DNA from: Runella slithyformis DSM 19594
GTDB taxonomy: Bacteria; Bacteroidota; Bacteroidia; Cytophagales; Spirosomataceae
Assembly: GCF_000218895.1 (NCBI RefSeq)
Contig: NC_015703.1
Location: 6,504,740 to 6,568,739, forward strand
Length of the DNA: 64,000 nucleotides
Direction: 5' to 3'
This document shows, in pieces, positions 34,351-44,374 of the stretch. The notes under the pieces are model-generated. The model made no database searches. It was not told the origin of the DNA and was given only the letters and a program-made list of their open reading frames with translations. The stretch's first letter is position 1. Each line of letters opens with the position of its first letter. A program made the translations under genes and the position numbers.

Positions 34351-35814
34351 TCAGTAGCCGAAGTTTTGCTTAAGGTTAGGGTTCAACGAGATTTGCCCGG
34401 TCGGAATTCGTGCCAATATCACGAAGTCAGTAAAGGCAATAGACCGCGGCTGTTTTACCAAATCCAAGCCTCTTCTTTTCAGATCAAAGAAACGATGTCC
34501 TTCAAACGCAAATTCAAGGCGACGCTGGCGCAGGATTTCCGTCAGTAATGCCGGACCGGTCACGGTGCTTTCGAGCGCAGTAAGGCCGGCACGGGTACGG
34601 ATACGATTTACATCGGCCAATGCCTCGGCAAAATTGCCCAATTCGTAGTTTGCTTCGGCACGGTTCAGAAACATTTCCGAGATACGAATCACGGGAACAT
34701 TATCCTGATTTACCTGCCCGCTTTTACCCAAAAATTTTGTGGTTTCCACTTCGGCAGGGCCACGTCCGGCAGTACCCAATTCGTACAACAACGCACGGGC
34801 GTCATTTCCACGAGTGATGACATCTCCCGTACGGGTAATCCCCAATTCAGAGAGCAGGTCATTGGTAGGCACTAAATCGCCAAACCCGGCCGTAGCAGTA
34901 CGCAGGCCTAAAGTACGGAGTGTGGTATAAGTGGTTTGCAATGAGAGGTTCACCCCAATATTCTCATTGGCCTGATACGACAATTCAAACATTGATTCAG
35001 GGTGAGAAGCCGCACGCCAGGCACTTACATAGGCTGTGGGTGTGGTCTGGAATACCCCTACTCCGCCCGCAAGGGCATCGGTCGATAAACGCACCACATC
35101 CGCCCAGTTGCCGGCATACAATGATACCCGTGACAACAACGCCTGAGCCGCCGCCCGGCTTGCAAAAAACGGACGCACAAAACGGGTATCAGTGTTGGTC
35201 AGCTTTTCGATGGATTTTGTCAGGTCAGCAGCAATTTGCTTGTAGCAATCATCAATACTTGCGCGCGGCGGCAGCGTCACCTGATCCAAGCCCGTTACAC
35301 CTTCCAGCAATAGAGGTACTCCTCCCAGATTTTGGGCTGTTACCACTGCTCTTGGGGTATAAGCGTACGCACGCATCAAATCAAAATAAAGCAACCCGCG
35401 CAAAAACAAACACTGGCCCTCAATGGCATCTTTGGTCGCCTGCGGAGCAGAAGAAGCCGGCAGGTTTTTCAAAATAATGTTTGCCCGGTTGATGGCTACG
35501 TATGCATTGGACCAATTGATAAAATGGGCACCCACCTGATTTTGAAATTCAGCGTTCAGGCGGCCTGATTTGTTGGTGGCCCGACCATTATCAGCGAGCG
35601 CTTCGGGAATCGCCACCAGATCACGTCCATACAGATCGGTGCTTTGAAGGATGTCATACACACCATTCAACGCTGCCGAGAGCGCTTCGGGTGAATTGTA
35701 GGCCGATGCTAAATCAACGGCCAGGCGAGGTTTAACTTCGAGGGCACTGTCGCACGACTCCAGCGTTAAAAAGCATGCGATTGCAGCGGGTATATAATTA
35801 AATATTTTTTTCAT
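34351..35814 (-). CDS. SusD/RagB family nutrient-binding lipoprotein
   Basis: 487 aa from the ATG at 35814 (an ATG at 35829 would add five residues). A lipobox is seen in AACFLTLESC. The TPR-like helical SusD core includes AFEGHRFFDLKRRGLDLVK, a hallmark near the C-terminus, and the N-terminal YNSPEALSAALNGVYDILQS. It acts as a lid over the SusC transporter at the outer surface, capturing a glycan or other oligomer. It is coded 51 bp downstream of the SusC gene and is part of the same operon. The substrate is unknown because no degradative enzyme is nearby. Confidence 0.93.
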   Translation of the reverse strand: MKKIFNYIPAAIACFLTLESCDSALEVKPRLAVDLASAYNSPEALSAALNGVYDILQSTDLYGRDLVAIPEALADNGRATNKSGRLNAEFQNQVGAHFINWSNAYVAINRANIILKNLPASSAPQATKDAIEGQCLFLRGLLYFDLMRAYAYTPRAVVTAQNLGGVPLLLEGVTGLDQVTLPPRASIDDCYKQIAADLTKSIEKLTNTDTRFVRPFFASRAAAQALLSRVSLYAGNWADVVRLSTDALAGGVGVFQTTPTAYVSAWRAASHPESMFELSYQANENIGVNLSLQTTYTTLRTLGLRTATAGFGDLVPTNDLLSELGITRTGDVITRGNDARALLYELGTAGRGPAEVETTKFLGKSGQVNQDNVPVIRISEMFLNRAEANYELGNFAEALADVNRIRTRAGLTALESTVTGPALLTEILRQRRLEFAFEGHRFFDLKRRGLDLVKQPRSIAFTDFVILARIPTGQISLNPNLKQNFGY

Positions 35815-35865
35815 TGATTGTTCTTCCATTAGTGCATACCCTGCTTTTACAGGGGCGCAGGTTCG

Positions 35866-38800
35866 TTAAAATCCGATTTGTACACCAAAAGTATAGTTTC
35901 TTGCCTGAGGAATTACCCCGTTGTTTCCACTGCCCAGACCTACAAACTCAGGGTCATATCCGGTCCATGCGGTCCAGGTAAGCAAGTTGATTCCCTGCGC
36001 ATACACGCGGGCTGAACGTACAAACTTCAACGGCTTCAGAATATTGGCCGGAATGGTATACGAAGCGGATACCTGCTTCAGACGAACATACGAAGCATTT
36101 TCTACCGGCCGCGTACCTGCCGTATTTCCTGAACCTCTCAATTCGGCACCACCGTTGATCGGGCGCGGCACATCGGTGATATCACCGGGCTTTTGCCAGC
36201 GGCGCTCATAGATATCGGTGAGGGTATTGAAGAGTCGGTTTCCGTTTTCCATCAAAAACTGACCTTGAGAGTTGACGGCCGTTCTTCCATATTCATATTG
36301 TATGAAAGCAGAAAGCTCAAACCCTGCGTATGAAAAAGTATTGGTAAAACCTCCGAAAATAGGGCTGAATTCCGAACCGATGTACTTCAAATCCCCCGGG
36401 TTTCGGATGGTGTAAGTAATATTGCCGTTTTCATCATACCACATTGGGCGTCCCGTAGCAGGGTTCACACCGGCATATTTTGCCGTATAAATGGCGTATA
36501 CAGGTTTGCCTACAATAAAGTTGCTTCCAACGGTGATATCGGCAGTGTTGTTACCCAGGCCGGTATTGACAGCCGCATTCAATAAGATCAGACTGTCGCG
36601 GTTTTGTTGGGGCAAAATACCGTCCACCAATTTGGTGACCTTATTTTGAATGTAGGTAAAGTTAAAGTTGGTTTCCCATTTAAATTTCCCGGTTCTTACA
36701 TTAACCGTGGTGATTTCAAATTCCAATCCCCGGTTACGAAGCTGCCCTACATTGTCAACAATTGATCCGAATCCGCTCGTGATCGGCAGCGGGCGGTTGA
36801 GCAGCAAGTCATTGCTTACACGGCTGAAGTAGTTAACCTGACCGGAGACACGACCGCCCCAAAGTCCATATTCCAACCCTACTTCACCGGTCACGTTACG
36901 CTCCCATTTGAGGTTTGGATTGGCCATTTGGATCGGTGCCGTACCGCTCAGGTTGTTGTAGTTGGCCCCACCGCTTACCAATCCGAGTGCCGGGAAGAAA
37001 CCGATTTGGTCGTTCCCCGTTACCCCATAGCTACCGCGAAGTTTTAGGTCGGTCACCACGCGGCTGCTCTTCAGGAAAGGCTCCTCGCTGATGAGCCACC
37101 CGGCTGATACCGCCGGAAATAATCCGTAGCGATTGTTGGAGCCGAATCGTGAAGATCCGTCATAACGTGCCGTTGCTGAAACAAAATATTTGTTTTTAAA
37201 ATCGTATTTAGCCTGAGCAAATACCGATTGCTTACGGAAGCCGTTCCAACCGCCACCGGTGGAGATAAAATTGGTACCCGAGCTGGCATACTGAAAATCA
37301 GGAGACGGAAATCCTTCCACGGTTCCGAAATAACCTTCGTTTACATCACTGCGGTACTCGTAGCCCAACAATGCGCTTACGTTATGGTTTTCCTTAAGCA
37401 GTTTGTTGTAGTTTAAGACCGCATTTCCGAGAAAGTTTACATTTTGGTTATATTGAAAACCAAGACGACCGTTCACGTTGATTCCGTCCGGTGTGCGGGC
37501 ATCAGTGTAGTTATCTCCTTTGATGGTCCGATAATCCAGCGAGGCCGACGGGCGGAATGTAAGTCCATCAGCAATTTTCCAGGTAAGCGAAACATTGCCG
37601 ACAGCCTGATTCTGAACCCCGCCAATTTTGTTCAGCTCGCTTACCATGATGATGTTCTGGTTCAGAATACCCGGGATACCGCCCTCTGCGGGTGTACCGT
37701 TGAAAGTACCGTCCTCTTTGTAAATGGGAACCATCGGCAATACCAAAGGGGAAGAGAAAGCTGATGCTCCCAGAAATGATCCCCCCAAAGGACCGCCAAA
37801 CTGTCCGCGGCCTTTTTGGGTACTGAGTTTTATTCCATTCTCAAACGTTACTTTAGGACTGATCTTGTGTACTACGTTCAGGTTGGTAGAACCCCGCAAA
37901 AAGTCAACATTGATCAAATTGGCGTCCTGTTTCAGGTAAGAACCCGACCAATAAAAAGTAGTTTTATCATTTCCGCCGCTGGCCGACAATTCATAACTGT
38001 TGGCACTACCGGTTTTAAATGCTTCATTTTGCCAATCGTAAGAAGGGAGAGCTGCCACTGCCGACTCGGTGAGATCTCCTGCTAACCGCACGCTGGTCAG
38101 CGTATTGGTCAGCGCCTGCGCCGGAGTAAGGGTAGGTGTTTGATTTCTCAACGCCTCTGAACGCATCTGAATCCACTGCTGGGTATTCAATACATTCAAC
38201 TTTTTGAGCGGCTCAACAACCCCGTTGTAATAATTAAAATCAAATTTGGTAGTACCGGCTTTTCCTCTTTTGGTGGTCACAAGTACCACACCATTGGCAG
38301 CCTGCGAACCATAAATTGACGCAGCAGCGGCATCTTTCAGCACCTCAATAGACTCAATATCATTGGGGTTCAAAAAGTTAAGAGGGTTAGAGCTCGTAAT
38401 GGTTGACGTTCCGCGCGAGTTGATCTGCACTCCGTCAACGACATACAACGGGTCATTTCCTCCGGAGATGGAGCCCACCCCCCGGATACGAACCTGTACT
38501 GAACCACCCGGAATACCGTTGGCTGCCTGTACCTGAACTCCCGCAGCCCGCCCCTGTAAGGCGCGGTCAAAACTCTGTACGGGCATGTTTTCAATAAGTT
38601 GTCCCTTGACTTTTGAAATGGACCCGGTGATTTCCCTCTTATTGAGAGTACCTCCGTAACCGGTCACCACAACCTCATTGAGCTGGTTGGCGTCTGATTT
38701 CATTTGCAGGTTTATTTCAGTACGATTACCTATTGCAATCTCCTGCTTTTCAAAACCTACAAAGCTAAAAATCAGAATCGACTTGCCATTTGGTACACTG

Positions 38801-38988
38801 ATCCGATACTTTCCCTCCGAATCAGTATTGGCTCCTTTGGAAGTACCTTTGATGACAACACTAACCCCGGGAAGAGGTACACCATCATCACTGCCCGAAA
38901 CGGTTCCTGTAACCATGCGATCCTGTGCTCGAAGCTGAACACACAGAGTCAATAACAAGCAGATGCTTGTCAGTAAAAACTTCCTCAT
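35866..38988 (-). CDS. SusC/RagA TonB-linked outer-membrane transporter
   Basis: 1040 aa from the ATG at 38988; an upstream ATG at 39021 would add 11 residues before the signal peptide (RKFLLTSICLLLTLCVQLRAQ). A CarboxypepD-regulatory-like domain (VTGTVSGSDDGVPLPGVSVV) is followed by the TonB plug with NEVVVTGYGG and the SusC-specific YVVDGVQIN and IEVLKDAAAASIYGSQAANGVVLVTTKRGK. A 22-strand barrel makes up the rest, ending in aromatic FGVQIGF. It imports a large oligomer across the outer membrane with energy from TonB. Head of a three-gene operon. Confidence 0.95.
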   Translation of the reverse strand: MRKFLLTSICLLLTLCVQLRAQDRMVTGTVSGSDDGVPLPGVSVVIKGTSKGANTDSEGKYRISVPNGKSILIFSFVGFEKQEIAIGNRTEINLQMKSDANQLNEVVVTGYGGTLNKREITGSISKVKGQLIENMPVQSFDRALQGRAAGVQVQAANGIPGGSVQVRIRGVGSISGGNDPLYVVDGVQINSRGTSTITSSNPLNFLNPNDIESIEVLKDAAAASIYGSQAANGVVLVTTKRGKAGTTKFDFNYYNGVVEPLKKLNVLNTQQWIQMRSEALRNQTPTLTPAQALTNTLTSVRLAGDLTESAVAALPSYDWQNEAFKTGSANSYELSASGGNDKTTFYWSGSYLKQDANLINVDFLRGSTNLNVVHKISPKVTFENGIKLSTQKGRGQFGGPLGGSFLGASAFSSPLVLPMVPIYKEDGTFNGTPAEGGIPGILNQNIIMVSELNKIGGVQNQAVGNVSLTWKIADGLTFRPSASLDYRTIKGDNYTDARTPDGINVNGRLGFQYNQNVNFLGNAVLNYNKLLKENHNVSALLGYEYRSDVNEGYFGTVEGFPSPDFQYASSGTNFISTGGGWNGFRKQSVFAQAKYDFKNKYFVSATARYDGSSRFGSNNRYGLFPAVSAGWLISEEPFLKSSRVVTDLKLRGSYGVTGNDQIGFFPALGLVSGGANYNNLSGTAPIQMANPNLKWERNVTGEVGLEYGLWGGRVSGQVNYFSRVSNDLLLNRPLPITSGFGSIVDNVGQLRNRGLEFEITTVNVRTGKFKWETNFNFTYIQNKVTKLVDGILPQQNRDSLILLNAAVNTGLGNNTADITVGSNFIVGKPVYAIYTAKYAGVNPATGRPMWYDENGNITYTIRNPGDLKYIGSEFSPIFGGFTNTFSYAGFELSAFIQYEYGRTAVNSQGQFLMENGNRLFNTLTDIYERRWQKPGDITDVPRPINGGAELRGSGNTAGTRPVENASYVRLKQVSASYTIPANILKPLKFVRSARVYAQGINLLTWTAWTGYDPEFVGLGSGNNGVIPQARNYTFGVQIGF

Positions 38989-39074
38989 AAGATTTAGTTT
39001 GGTTTTTAGTTTAAAATACAAATGGTATTACTTCTCGCTAGTCGTAAAACAACTAACTTTGAGAAATGTTTCCA

Positions 39075-39082
39075 CAAAATTA
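39075..39082 (-). promoter_or_regulatory. possible -7 box of the SusCD operon
   Basis: On the minus strand TAATTTTG matches TAnnTTTG, 87 bp upstream of the SusC start. No clear TTG lies at the expected -33 distance, so the call is tentative. Confidence 0.35.
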
Positions 39083-39204
39083 CTATTGAATTAACGTAAG
39101 TAAAAAGGAAAAGGAAAGAACAATACTCTGAAACACCCTTGCCGTTCATCCAAAAGCCCCGGACCTTTTTCCTTCCAAACCGCTTTAACGCCTTTAATTT
39201 CAAA

Positions 39205-42200
39205 ATGTTAGAATCTTTTTTAGGAAAAACCGCCCGATATATTTTTGAGTCAAAAAGACCTGTAAATTGCATTGAAAATTTAGTAATCATTGTCCCTACC
39301 CGGAGAGCGGCTTATTTTTTTAAAAGGGCGCTGGCGCAGTGTTCCGACCGCCCTTTCTTAGCCCCCGAAGTGCTGGCCTTTGATGATTTTGTGACCCAAA
39401 GGTGCGGCGTGGAAATGGCCGACAATGTCAGTTTGCTCTTCGAATTGTACGATATTTTTAAAGAAGTTGACAAAAACATCACCTTCGATCGCTACCTCCA
39501 ATGGGGAAGTATGCTCCTGCGGGACTTTGATCTGATGGACCAATACCTCGTGGATTCCGATTATCTTTTTGACTACATTACCGAAGCCAAAGCCATGGAG
39601 CGCTGGCAGGCCGATTGGCCCAAAAACAGCATTTCACCCGATTCGGAACGCATCAAAGCTTATTTTGAACTGTTTTCCAACCTGCGGGAAGTATACGAGC
39701 GCTTCCGCCGACATCTGCACTCCAAAAAGCGCGTTTACCGTGGACTGGCCTATCGTACACTGGCCGAAAATACCTTTGAACTATTGCTGAATACCGACGG
39801 GGCCGCGAGTCACCACTCCGTCGAATATAAAACCGAAAACGACGGTCCCGATTTTTATTTTGTGGGATTAAGCGCCCTGAGTGCCGCGCAGGAGAAAATC
39901 ATTCGCACACTAATCAAGGCTAAACGCGCCGAAATCCTATGGGATACCGATCAGTACTATATGCGTGAAAATCCGTACATCGAAGGAGGGAAAGCGTTGC
40001 GCGGCTATCGGGACGCGGCATGGGCCGGCCAATGGAAATGGACCGAAAATCAAATTCTGCAAACGCCCAAAGACATCACGGTCTATGCCGTCCCCAACGC
40101 ATCCATGCAGGCTAAGGTAGCGGGCGAACTCTACCGCCAATGGTGTGCCGACGGGCAGGGCGGCACCGAAAACCGACCCGTAGCAATGGTGCTTACCGAC
40201 GAAAACCTGTTGGTGCCCGTACTGAACGGGCTCGACGACTCCATCAGCGATCTCAACGTAACGATGGGACTTACCCTACGCAATTCACTGCTTTTCACGC
40301 TGATAGATTCCCTGTTTGAATTACAGTTTACCATTGCGGAGTTTCGATCCAAAGACGGGCGCTCCATCAAGATGCCCAAATACAACCACCGCACGGTCCA
40401 GAAAGTACTGAATCACCCCTTTATCAGAAGGTACGAGTTTTTGGCGCTGCAACACCGCGACTCTACCGCACCGAGCATCATCCAGACCACCATTCGCGAA
40501 ATCCAACGTCGCAATTTTGTGTACCTGGACCCTAACCAATTGCTGGAATGGGGCGAAAACCACCCGCTGTTTACGGCATTGTTCGGACGCTGGGACGACA
40601 ATCCGCATACCGTCATCAAAGCATTATATGTTCTGATCGACCTGCTGCGCGAAGTGTACAAAGACACCCAAAACGCCATCGAGACCGAGTACCTGTATTT
40701 GTTTTATACCCTGCTCAAACAACTCGAAACCACGCTTAATTCGAGCCACGCCGAGAAGCTCAACTTACGGACCTTTAAGGCATTTATGTACGAATTGATT
40801 CGTCAAACGCGCATTCCGTTCAGCGGTGAGCCGGTCAGTCCGCTGCAAATCATGGGAATGCTCGAAACGCAGGCGCTGGATTTTGAACGCCTCATCATTC
40901 TTTCGATGAATGAAGGGGTTTTTCCCGCTTCCAAACGCCAGAACTCCCTCATTCCGTGGGACATTGCCAAAGAAGTGGGTCTACCCATTTACAGCGATCA
41001 GGATGCTGTGATGTCGTACCATTTTTACCGCCTGCTCCAACGGGCCAAAGATGTACACCTCGTATATGTCACCGACCCGAGTACCTACAACGGCGGCGAA
41101 AAAAGCCGTTTTATCCGTCAACTGGAGCATGAATTGGTGTCGATGACCGAAAAAAACAAAACCATTCGCTATAAAGAGTTGATGGTGATGTTTAAGGAAA
41201 AAGAGGAAGAAGACCAGGTCGTCGAACTCGACCCGTTGACACTAGACACGCTCGTTGACGGACAAAAAGTACAGATAACGCGTCAAAAAGCGGCCAATAC
41301 CGACTGGACGGTCCCCAAAACGCCCGAAACGCTGGCCTTTTTGATGGCTTCCCTTGAAAAAGACGGCCTGTATGCCACGCACCTTAACCAATACCTGAAG
41401 TGCTCACTTCAGTATTATTTCAACCGCATTGCGGGCGTTTCTGAAGATGAAGACGTAGAAGAGCGCATCGGCTCGGCCGACTTCGGCTCGTGGATCCACA
41501 AAGTGCTGGAGCGAATCGACAAGGAATTCCTGATGGAAAACAAACCCATCACCGACGACTTGGTCAAGGCCATTTTGCGCGAAGAATTTGACAAACAATT
41601 CGGCGGCTACGATGCCGAATCAGGCATTAATCGTCTATTATACCAAGTGGCGGAGCAAACCGTGGTGGACTTTTTGCGGGAACAGCGCACACGCAACGAT
41701 TCGTTGGTCGTGCTGGCCACCGAGCGGAAGCTGTCGGCCGAAATACGCTTTCCGATCGGCGATAAAACGATCTTACTTAAAATCGCGGGAAAGATCGACC
41801 GCATTGAACTGGTCGATAACATCATCCGCGTAGCCGATTATAAAACGGGAAAAATTGAGCAGCTCCCCAAAGTAACGTCCGACAAACTGGCAGGCATTAT
41901 GAGCTCGGGCAGCAACGCCAATTATGAGAAAATCAGGCAGTTGTGGGTGTATCAGTACCTGATCTACAAGCAAATGCTCGCCGACGGAGGGCTGCGGCTG
42001 CGCGACCGGGAATTTCACCTCACCGAATATCAGGTCACGTCGGGATTTTATTCGCTACGCAATATCAAACGGGGTTTTATCGAAAATCCGCTGCAATTTG
42101 ACCAAGCCAACGATGCCGAAAGCTACGTGGCTCACTCGGAAGAATACCTCAGGGCCTTTATCACCGAACGCCTCCTCAACGCCGACGAGCCGTTCCGTAA

Positions 42201-42258
42201 AACCGACCACACGCAGGGCTGCCAATACTGCGATTATAAAGATATCTGCGGACGGTGA
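39205..42258 (+). CDS. AddB-like nuclease subunit with C-terminal PD-(D/E)XK and Fe-S cluster
   Basis: 1017 aa from the ATG at 39205 (MLESFLGKTARYIFES); an earlier ATG at 39139 adds 22 residues. The N-terminus has LVIIVPTRRAAYFFKRALA, a degenerate helicase-like region as in AddB proteins. The C-terminus has a RecB-family nuclease domain with VADYKTGK and a Cys-rich 4Fe-4S signature: one Cys in YLKCSLQYYFN and three in the terminal CQYCDYKDIC. With the UvrD-type AddA-like protein coded at 48.9-52.3 kb it probably forms an AddAB helicase-nuclease for double-strand break processing. Confidence 0.85.
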   Translation: MLESFLGKTARYIFESKRPVNCIENLVIIVPTRRAAYFFKRALAQCSDRPFLAPEVLAFDDFVTQRCGVEMADNVSLLFELYDIFKEVDKNITFDRYLQWGSMLLRDFDLMDQYLVDSDYLFDYITEAKAMERWQADWPKNSISPDSERIKAYFELFSNLREVYERFRRHLHSKKRVYRGLAYRTLAENTFELLLNTDGAASHHSVEYKTENDGPDFYFVGLSALSAAQEKIIRTLIKAKRAEILWDTDQYYMRENPYIEGGKALRGYRDAAWAGQWKWTENQILQTPKDITVYAVPNASMQAKVAGELYRQWCADGQGGTENRPVAMVLTDENLLVPVLNGLDDSISDLNVTMGLTLRNSLLFTLIDSLFELQFTIAEFRSKDGRSIKMPKYNHRTVQKVLNHPFIRRYEFLALQHRDSTAPSIIQTTIREIQRRNFVYLDPNQLLEWGENHPLFTALFGRWDDNPHTVIKALYVLIDLLREVYKDTQNAIETEYLYLFYTLLKQLETTLNSSHAEKLNLRTFKAFMYELIRQTRIPFSGEPVSPLQIMGMLETQALDFERLIILSMNEGVFPASKRQNSLIPWDIAKEVGLPIYSDQDAVMSYHFYRLLQRAKDVHLVYVTDPSTYNGGEKSRFIRQLEHELVSMTEKNKTIRYKELMVMFKEKEEEDQVVELDPLTLDTLVDGQKVQITRQKAANTDWTVPKTPETLAFLMASLEKDGLYATHLNQYLKCSLQYYFNRIAGVSEDEDVEERIGSADFGSWIHKVLERIDKEFLMENKPITDDLVKAILREEFDKQFGGYDAESGINRLLYQVAEQTVVDFLREQRTRNDSLVVLATERKLSAEIRFPIGDKTILLKIAGKIDRIELVDNIIRVADYKTGKIEQLPKVTSDKLAGIMSSGSNANYEKIRQLWVYQYLIYKQMLADGGLRLRDREFHLTEYQVTSGFYSLRNIKRGFIENPLQFDQANDAESYVAHSEEYLRAFITERLLNADEPFRKTDHTQGCQYCDYKDICGR

Positions 42259-42317
42259 AAGGAACACGGAGAAACGGAACAGGGATTTAAACTATCTGTT
42301 TTCTCTGTTCTGCCCTT

Positions 42318-43052
42318 TTAAAACGTCAATTCCCTGATTTTATCCATGTACGAACGGCTCACCCGCACCACATCGCCGTTTTGAAGAATGACATCGTAGC
42401 TCGAGGGGTATTTTTGGATCTCCTTTACAAATTCAATATTGATGATTGACCCGCGATGCACCCGAATAAACTGTTTGGGGTTCAGCCTGGTTTCAAGGGT
42501 ACTGATGCCGTAGTTGCTCAAATGATTGCCTTTGAGCGTAATCAATTTGGAGTAATCGCCTTCGGCATCAATCCACAGAATATCCGCCACATTGACCGTG
42601 ACCAGCCGGTTACCCGTTTGTACCAGAATCTTTTCGGGAAAAGCCGCTGCGCTCATCAGGCTTTCGGCCAACGGCTGAATTTTTTGCACATTTTGCCCGG
42701 GCGTTTCGCCCATCACACGCCCCACGGCCTGCGCAAAGCGCGCGCGGGTATACGGTTTAAGCAGGTAATCAACGGCATGTACTTCAAACGCGCGCAGGGC
42801 GTATTGATCATAAGCCGTTGAAAAAATCACCCGGGGGATTTCGTCCAAACGCGTCAGCACGTCAAAACCCGTCAGGCCGGGCATCTGAATATCAAGAAAA
42901 ATCAGATCAGGGCGAAATTCTTTGATCAGCTGCACCGCATCTACGCCGTTGTTGGCTTCGCCCAACACGATCATCTCGGGAAAATCCGCCAAGTACTGCT
43001 TTATCAGCGTACGCCCTGCTGCTTCATCATCAATAATAATTACCTTTTTCAT
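42318..43052 (-). CDS. LytTR-family response regulator
   Basis: About 244 aa from the ATG at 43052 (43055 and 43067 are in-frame alternatives). A receiver domain has the acidic pair in IIIDDE and the phospho-acceptor Asp54 in IFLDIQMPG. A LytTR DNA-binding domain follows, with ILWIDAEGDYSKLI and FIRVHRGSIINIEFVKEI. It follows the sensor kinase with only 23 bp between, so the two genes form one operon and one two-component system. Target genes are unknown; the receptor gene upstream of the kinase is a candidate. Confidence 0.94.
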   Translation of the reverse strand: MKKVIIIDDEAAGRTLIKQYLADFPEMIVLGEANNGVDAVQLIKEFRPDLIFLDIQMPGLTGFDVLTRLDEIPRVIFSTAYDQYALRAFEVHAVDYLLKPYTRARFAQAVGRVMGETPGQNVQKIQPLAESLMSAAAFPEKILVQTGNRLVTVNVADILWIDAEGDYSKLITLKGNHLSNYGISTLETRLNPKQFIRVHRGSIINIEFVKEIQKYPSSYDVILQNGDVVRVSRSYMDKIRELTF

Positions 43053-43075
43053 CATGCTTTGGTACAAACGCTCCG

Positions 43076-44170
43076 TCAGGCCTGTTTTATCTCAAACTCG
43101 ATCTTGGTGCCGCGCGGTTGGTTTTGGCTGATACGCAGTTGGGCTCCGAGCATTTTCTCTAACCGTAACTGCGTATTTTTCAACCCGATCCCCTCACTTT
43201 CAGCCGGGCTGCTGCCTTTCAGACTATGATTCATTCCAACGCCTGTGTCACTTATCTCAAAAAGCAGTGCGCCGTTTTTTTGCAATACGTTTATCCTCAC
43301 CTCTCCTCCTTCAATCAGCGATGCAATCCCATGTTTAACCGAATTCTCTACCAATGGTTGTAAAATCATCGGCGGAATTTTGGCATCGGCAGCATCCGGG
43401 GCCACGTGGATGTCTACTCTGAGGCGGTCGCCGAAGCGGGCCTTTTCCAGATCAAGGTACTTTTTGGCAAAGTCAACTTCTTCGCGGACCGTCACAAAAT
43501 CCGTTTTGGTAGCCCGCAGTTGGTAGCGAAACATATCGGCCAATTCGGCCAAAAGCTCCCGTGTGTGTTCCAGTTCGGGTGGCACGGAGGCGCTGATGGT
43601 ATTGAAGGTATTGTACAAAAAATGAGGGTTGATCTGCGCTTTGAGCGCCGCGAGTTCACTCTGCAACGCCGCCTGACGCAATTCCGCTTCCAGTTTCTGC
43701 TGACGTTGCAGATTTTGGTGGTAACTGTACGCGTGAAAAATACCGAATTGAAGTATATAGAAAAGCAGAGAAATGTACAGGTCCCACACCTGACCATAAC
43801 CTTCCAAATGACCTATCCCAAACGCATCGGCTACGGCATAAAAGCCTCTGAGCGAAAGATATACATGCAACGGGGCCGCCGCCAAATGCAGCCAGGCTTT
43901 GCGCTCAAGCGGTCGGGGGGCGAGCTTTCTGAAAAACAGCCACCAAGTCGGCAGCGTCAGCAGAATTTTAAATAAATAGTTGATCAGAATTTGAGGCAAA
44001 TACTCTAACTGTACCTGAATCAGCGATTTACCTCCTGCCCACGAACGCTCGCTGAGGGAAAGGGCTACGTCATACATCAGGACCGAAACAAGATAAAATA
44101 CCCCCGCCCACATCAGTTCACGGTACGTAATACCCCAAAAAGCGGTGCGCTGTCCAAAAGGTCGGTTCAT
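43076..44170 (-). CDS. LytS-type sensor histidine kinase
   Basis: About 364 aa from the ATG at 44170; the frame extends to an ATG at 44275 but the extra 35 residues look unstructured. Several hydrophobic segments (residues about 14-35, 55-80, 120-150) form a membrane sensor. The His-kinase box is INPHFLYNTFNTIS, the N box is PLVENSVKHG and the G box is DTGVGM. It autophosphorylates on the His and transfers to the LytTR regulator immediately downstream. It is divergent from a large outer-membrane receptor gene, whose expression it may control. Confidence 0.92.
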   Translation of the reverse strand: MNRPFGQRTAFWGITYRELMWAGVFYLVSVLMYDVALSLSERSWAGGKSLIQVQLEYLPQILINYLFKILLTLPTWWLFFRKLAPRPLERKAWLHLAAAPLHVYLSLRGFYAVADAFGIGHLEGYGQVWDLYISLLFYILQFGIFHAYSYHQNLQRQQKLEAELRQAALQSELAALKAQINPHFLYNTFNTISASVPPELEHTRELLAELADMFRYQLRATKTDFVTVREEVDFAKKYLDLEKARFGDRLRVDIHVAPDAADAKIPPMILQPLVENSVKHGIASLIEGGEVRINVLQKNGALLFEISDTGVGMNHSLKGSSPAESEGIGLKNTQLRLEKMLGAQLRISQNQPRGTKIEFEIKQA

Positions 44171-44332
44171 TGGGTCTGGAATGTTTTCGTCGACCAATAT
44201 CTTACATTTTACCCAAATACCGCTCAAGCAATCGACGAACTGCACTATAAGCCGTCGAATGGCATTGTCAGTCATTCAACGGCCCAATCGTTCACTCGTC
44301 GATTGCCGGTAGCTTGGGGGATTGCGGGGCCG

Positions 44333-44340
44333 TAGGTTTG
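44333..44340 (+). promoter_or_regulatory. Bacteroidota-type promoter box for the beta-barrel receptor
   Basis: TAGGTTTG fits TAnnTTTG, and a TTG lies 16 nt further upstream (44314-44316). The predicted leader to the ATG at 44375 is about 30 nt. It lies between the divergent kinase and receptor genes. Confidence 0.45.
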
Positions 44341-44374
44341 TGTCATCAATCAACACAAATAAACGTTAACGGCC

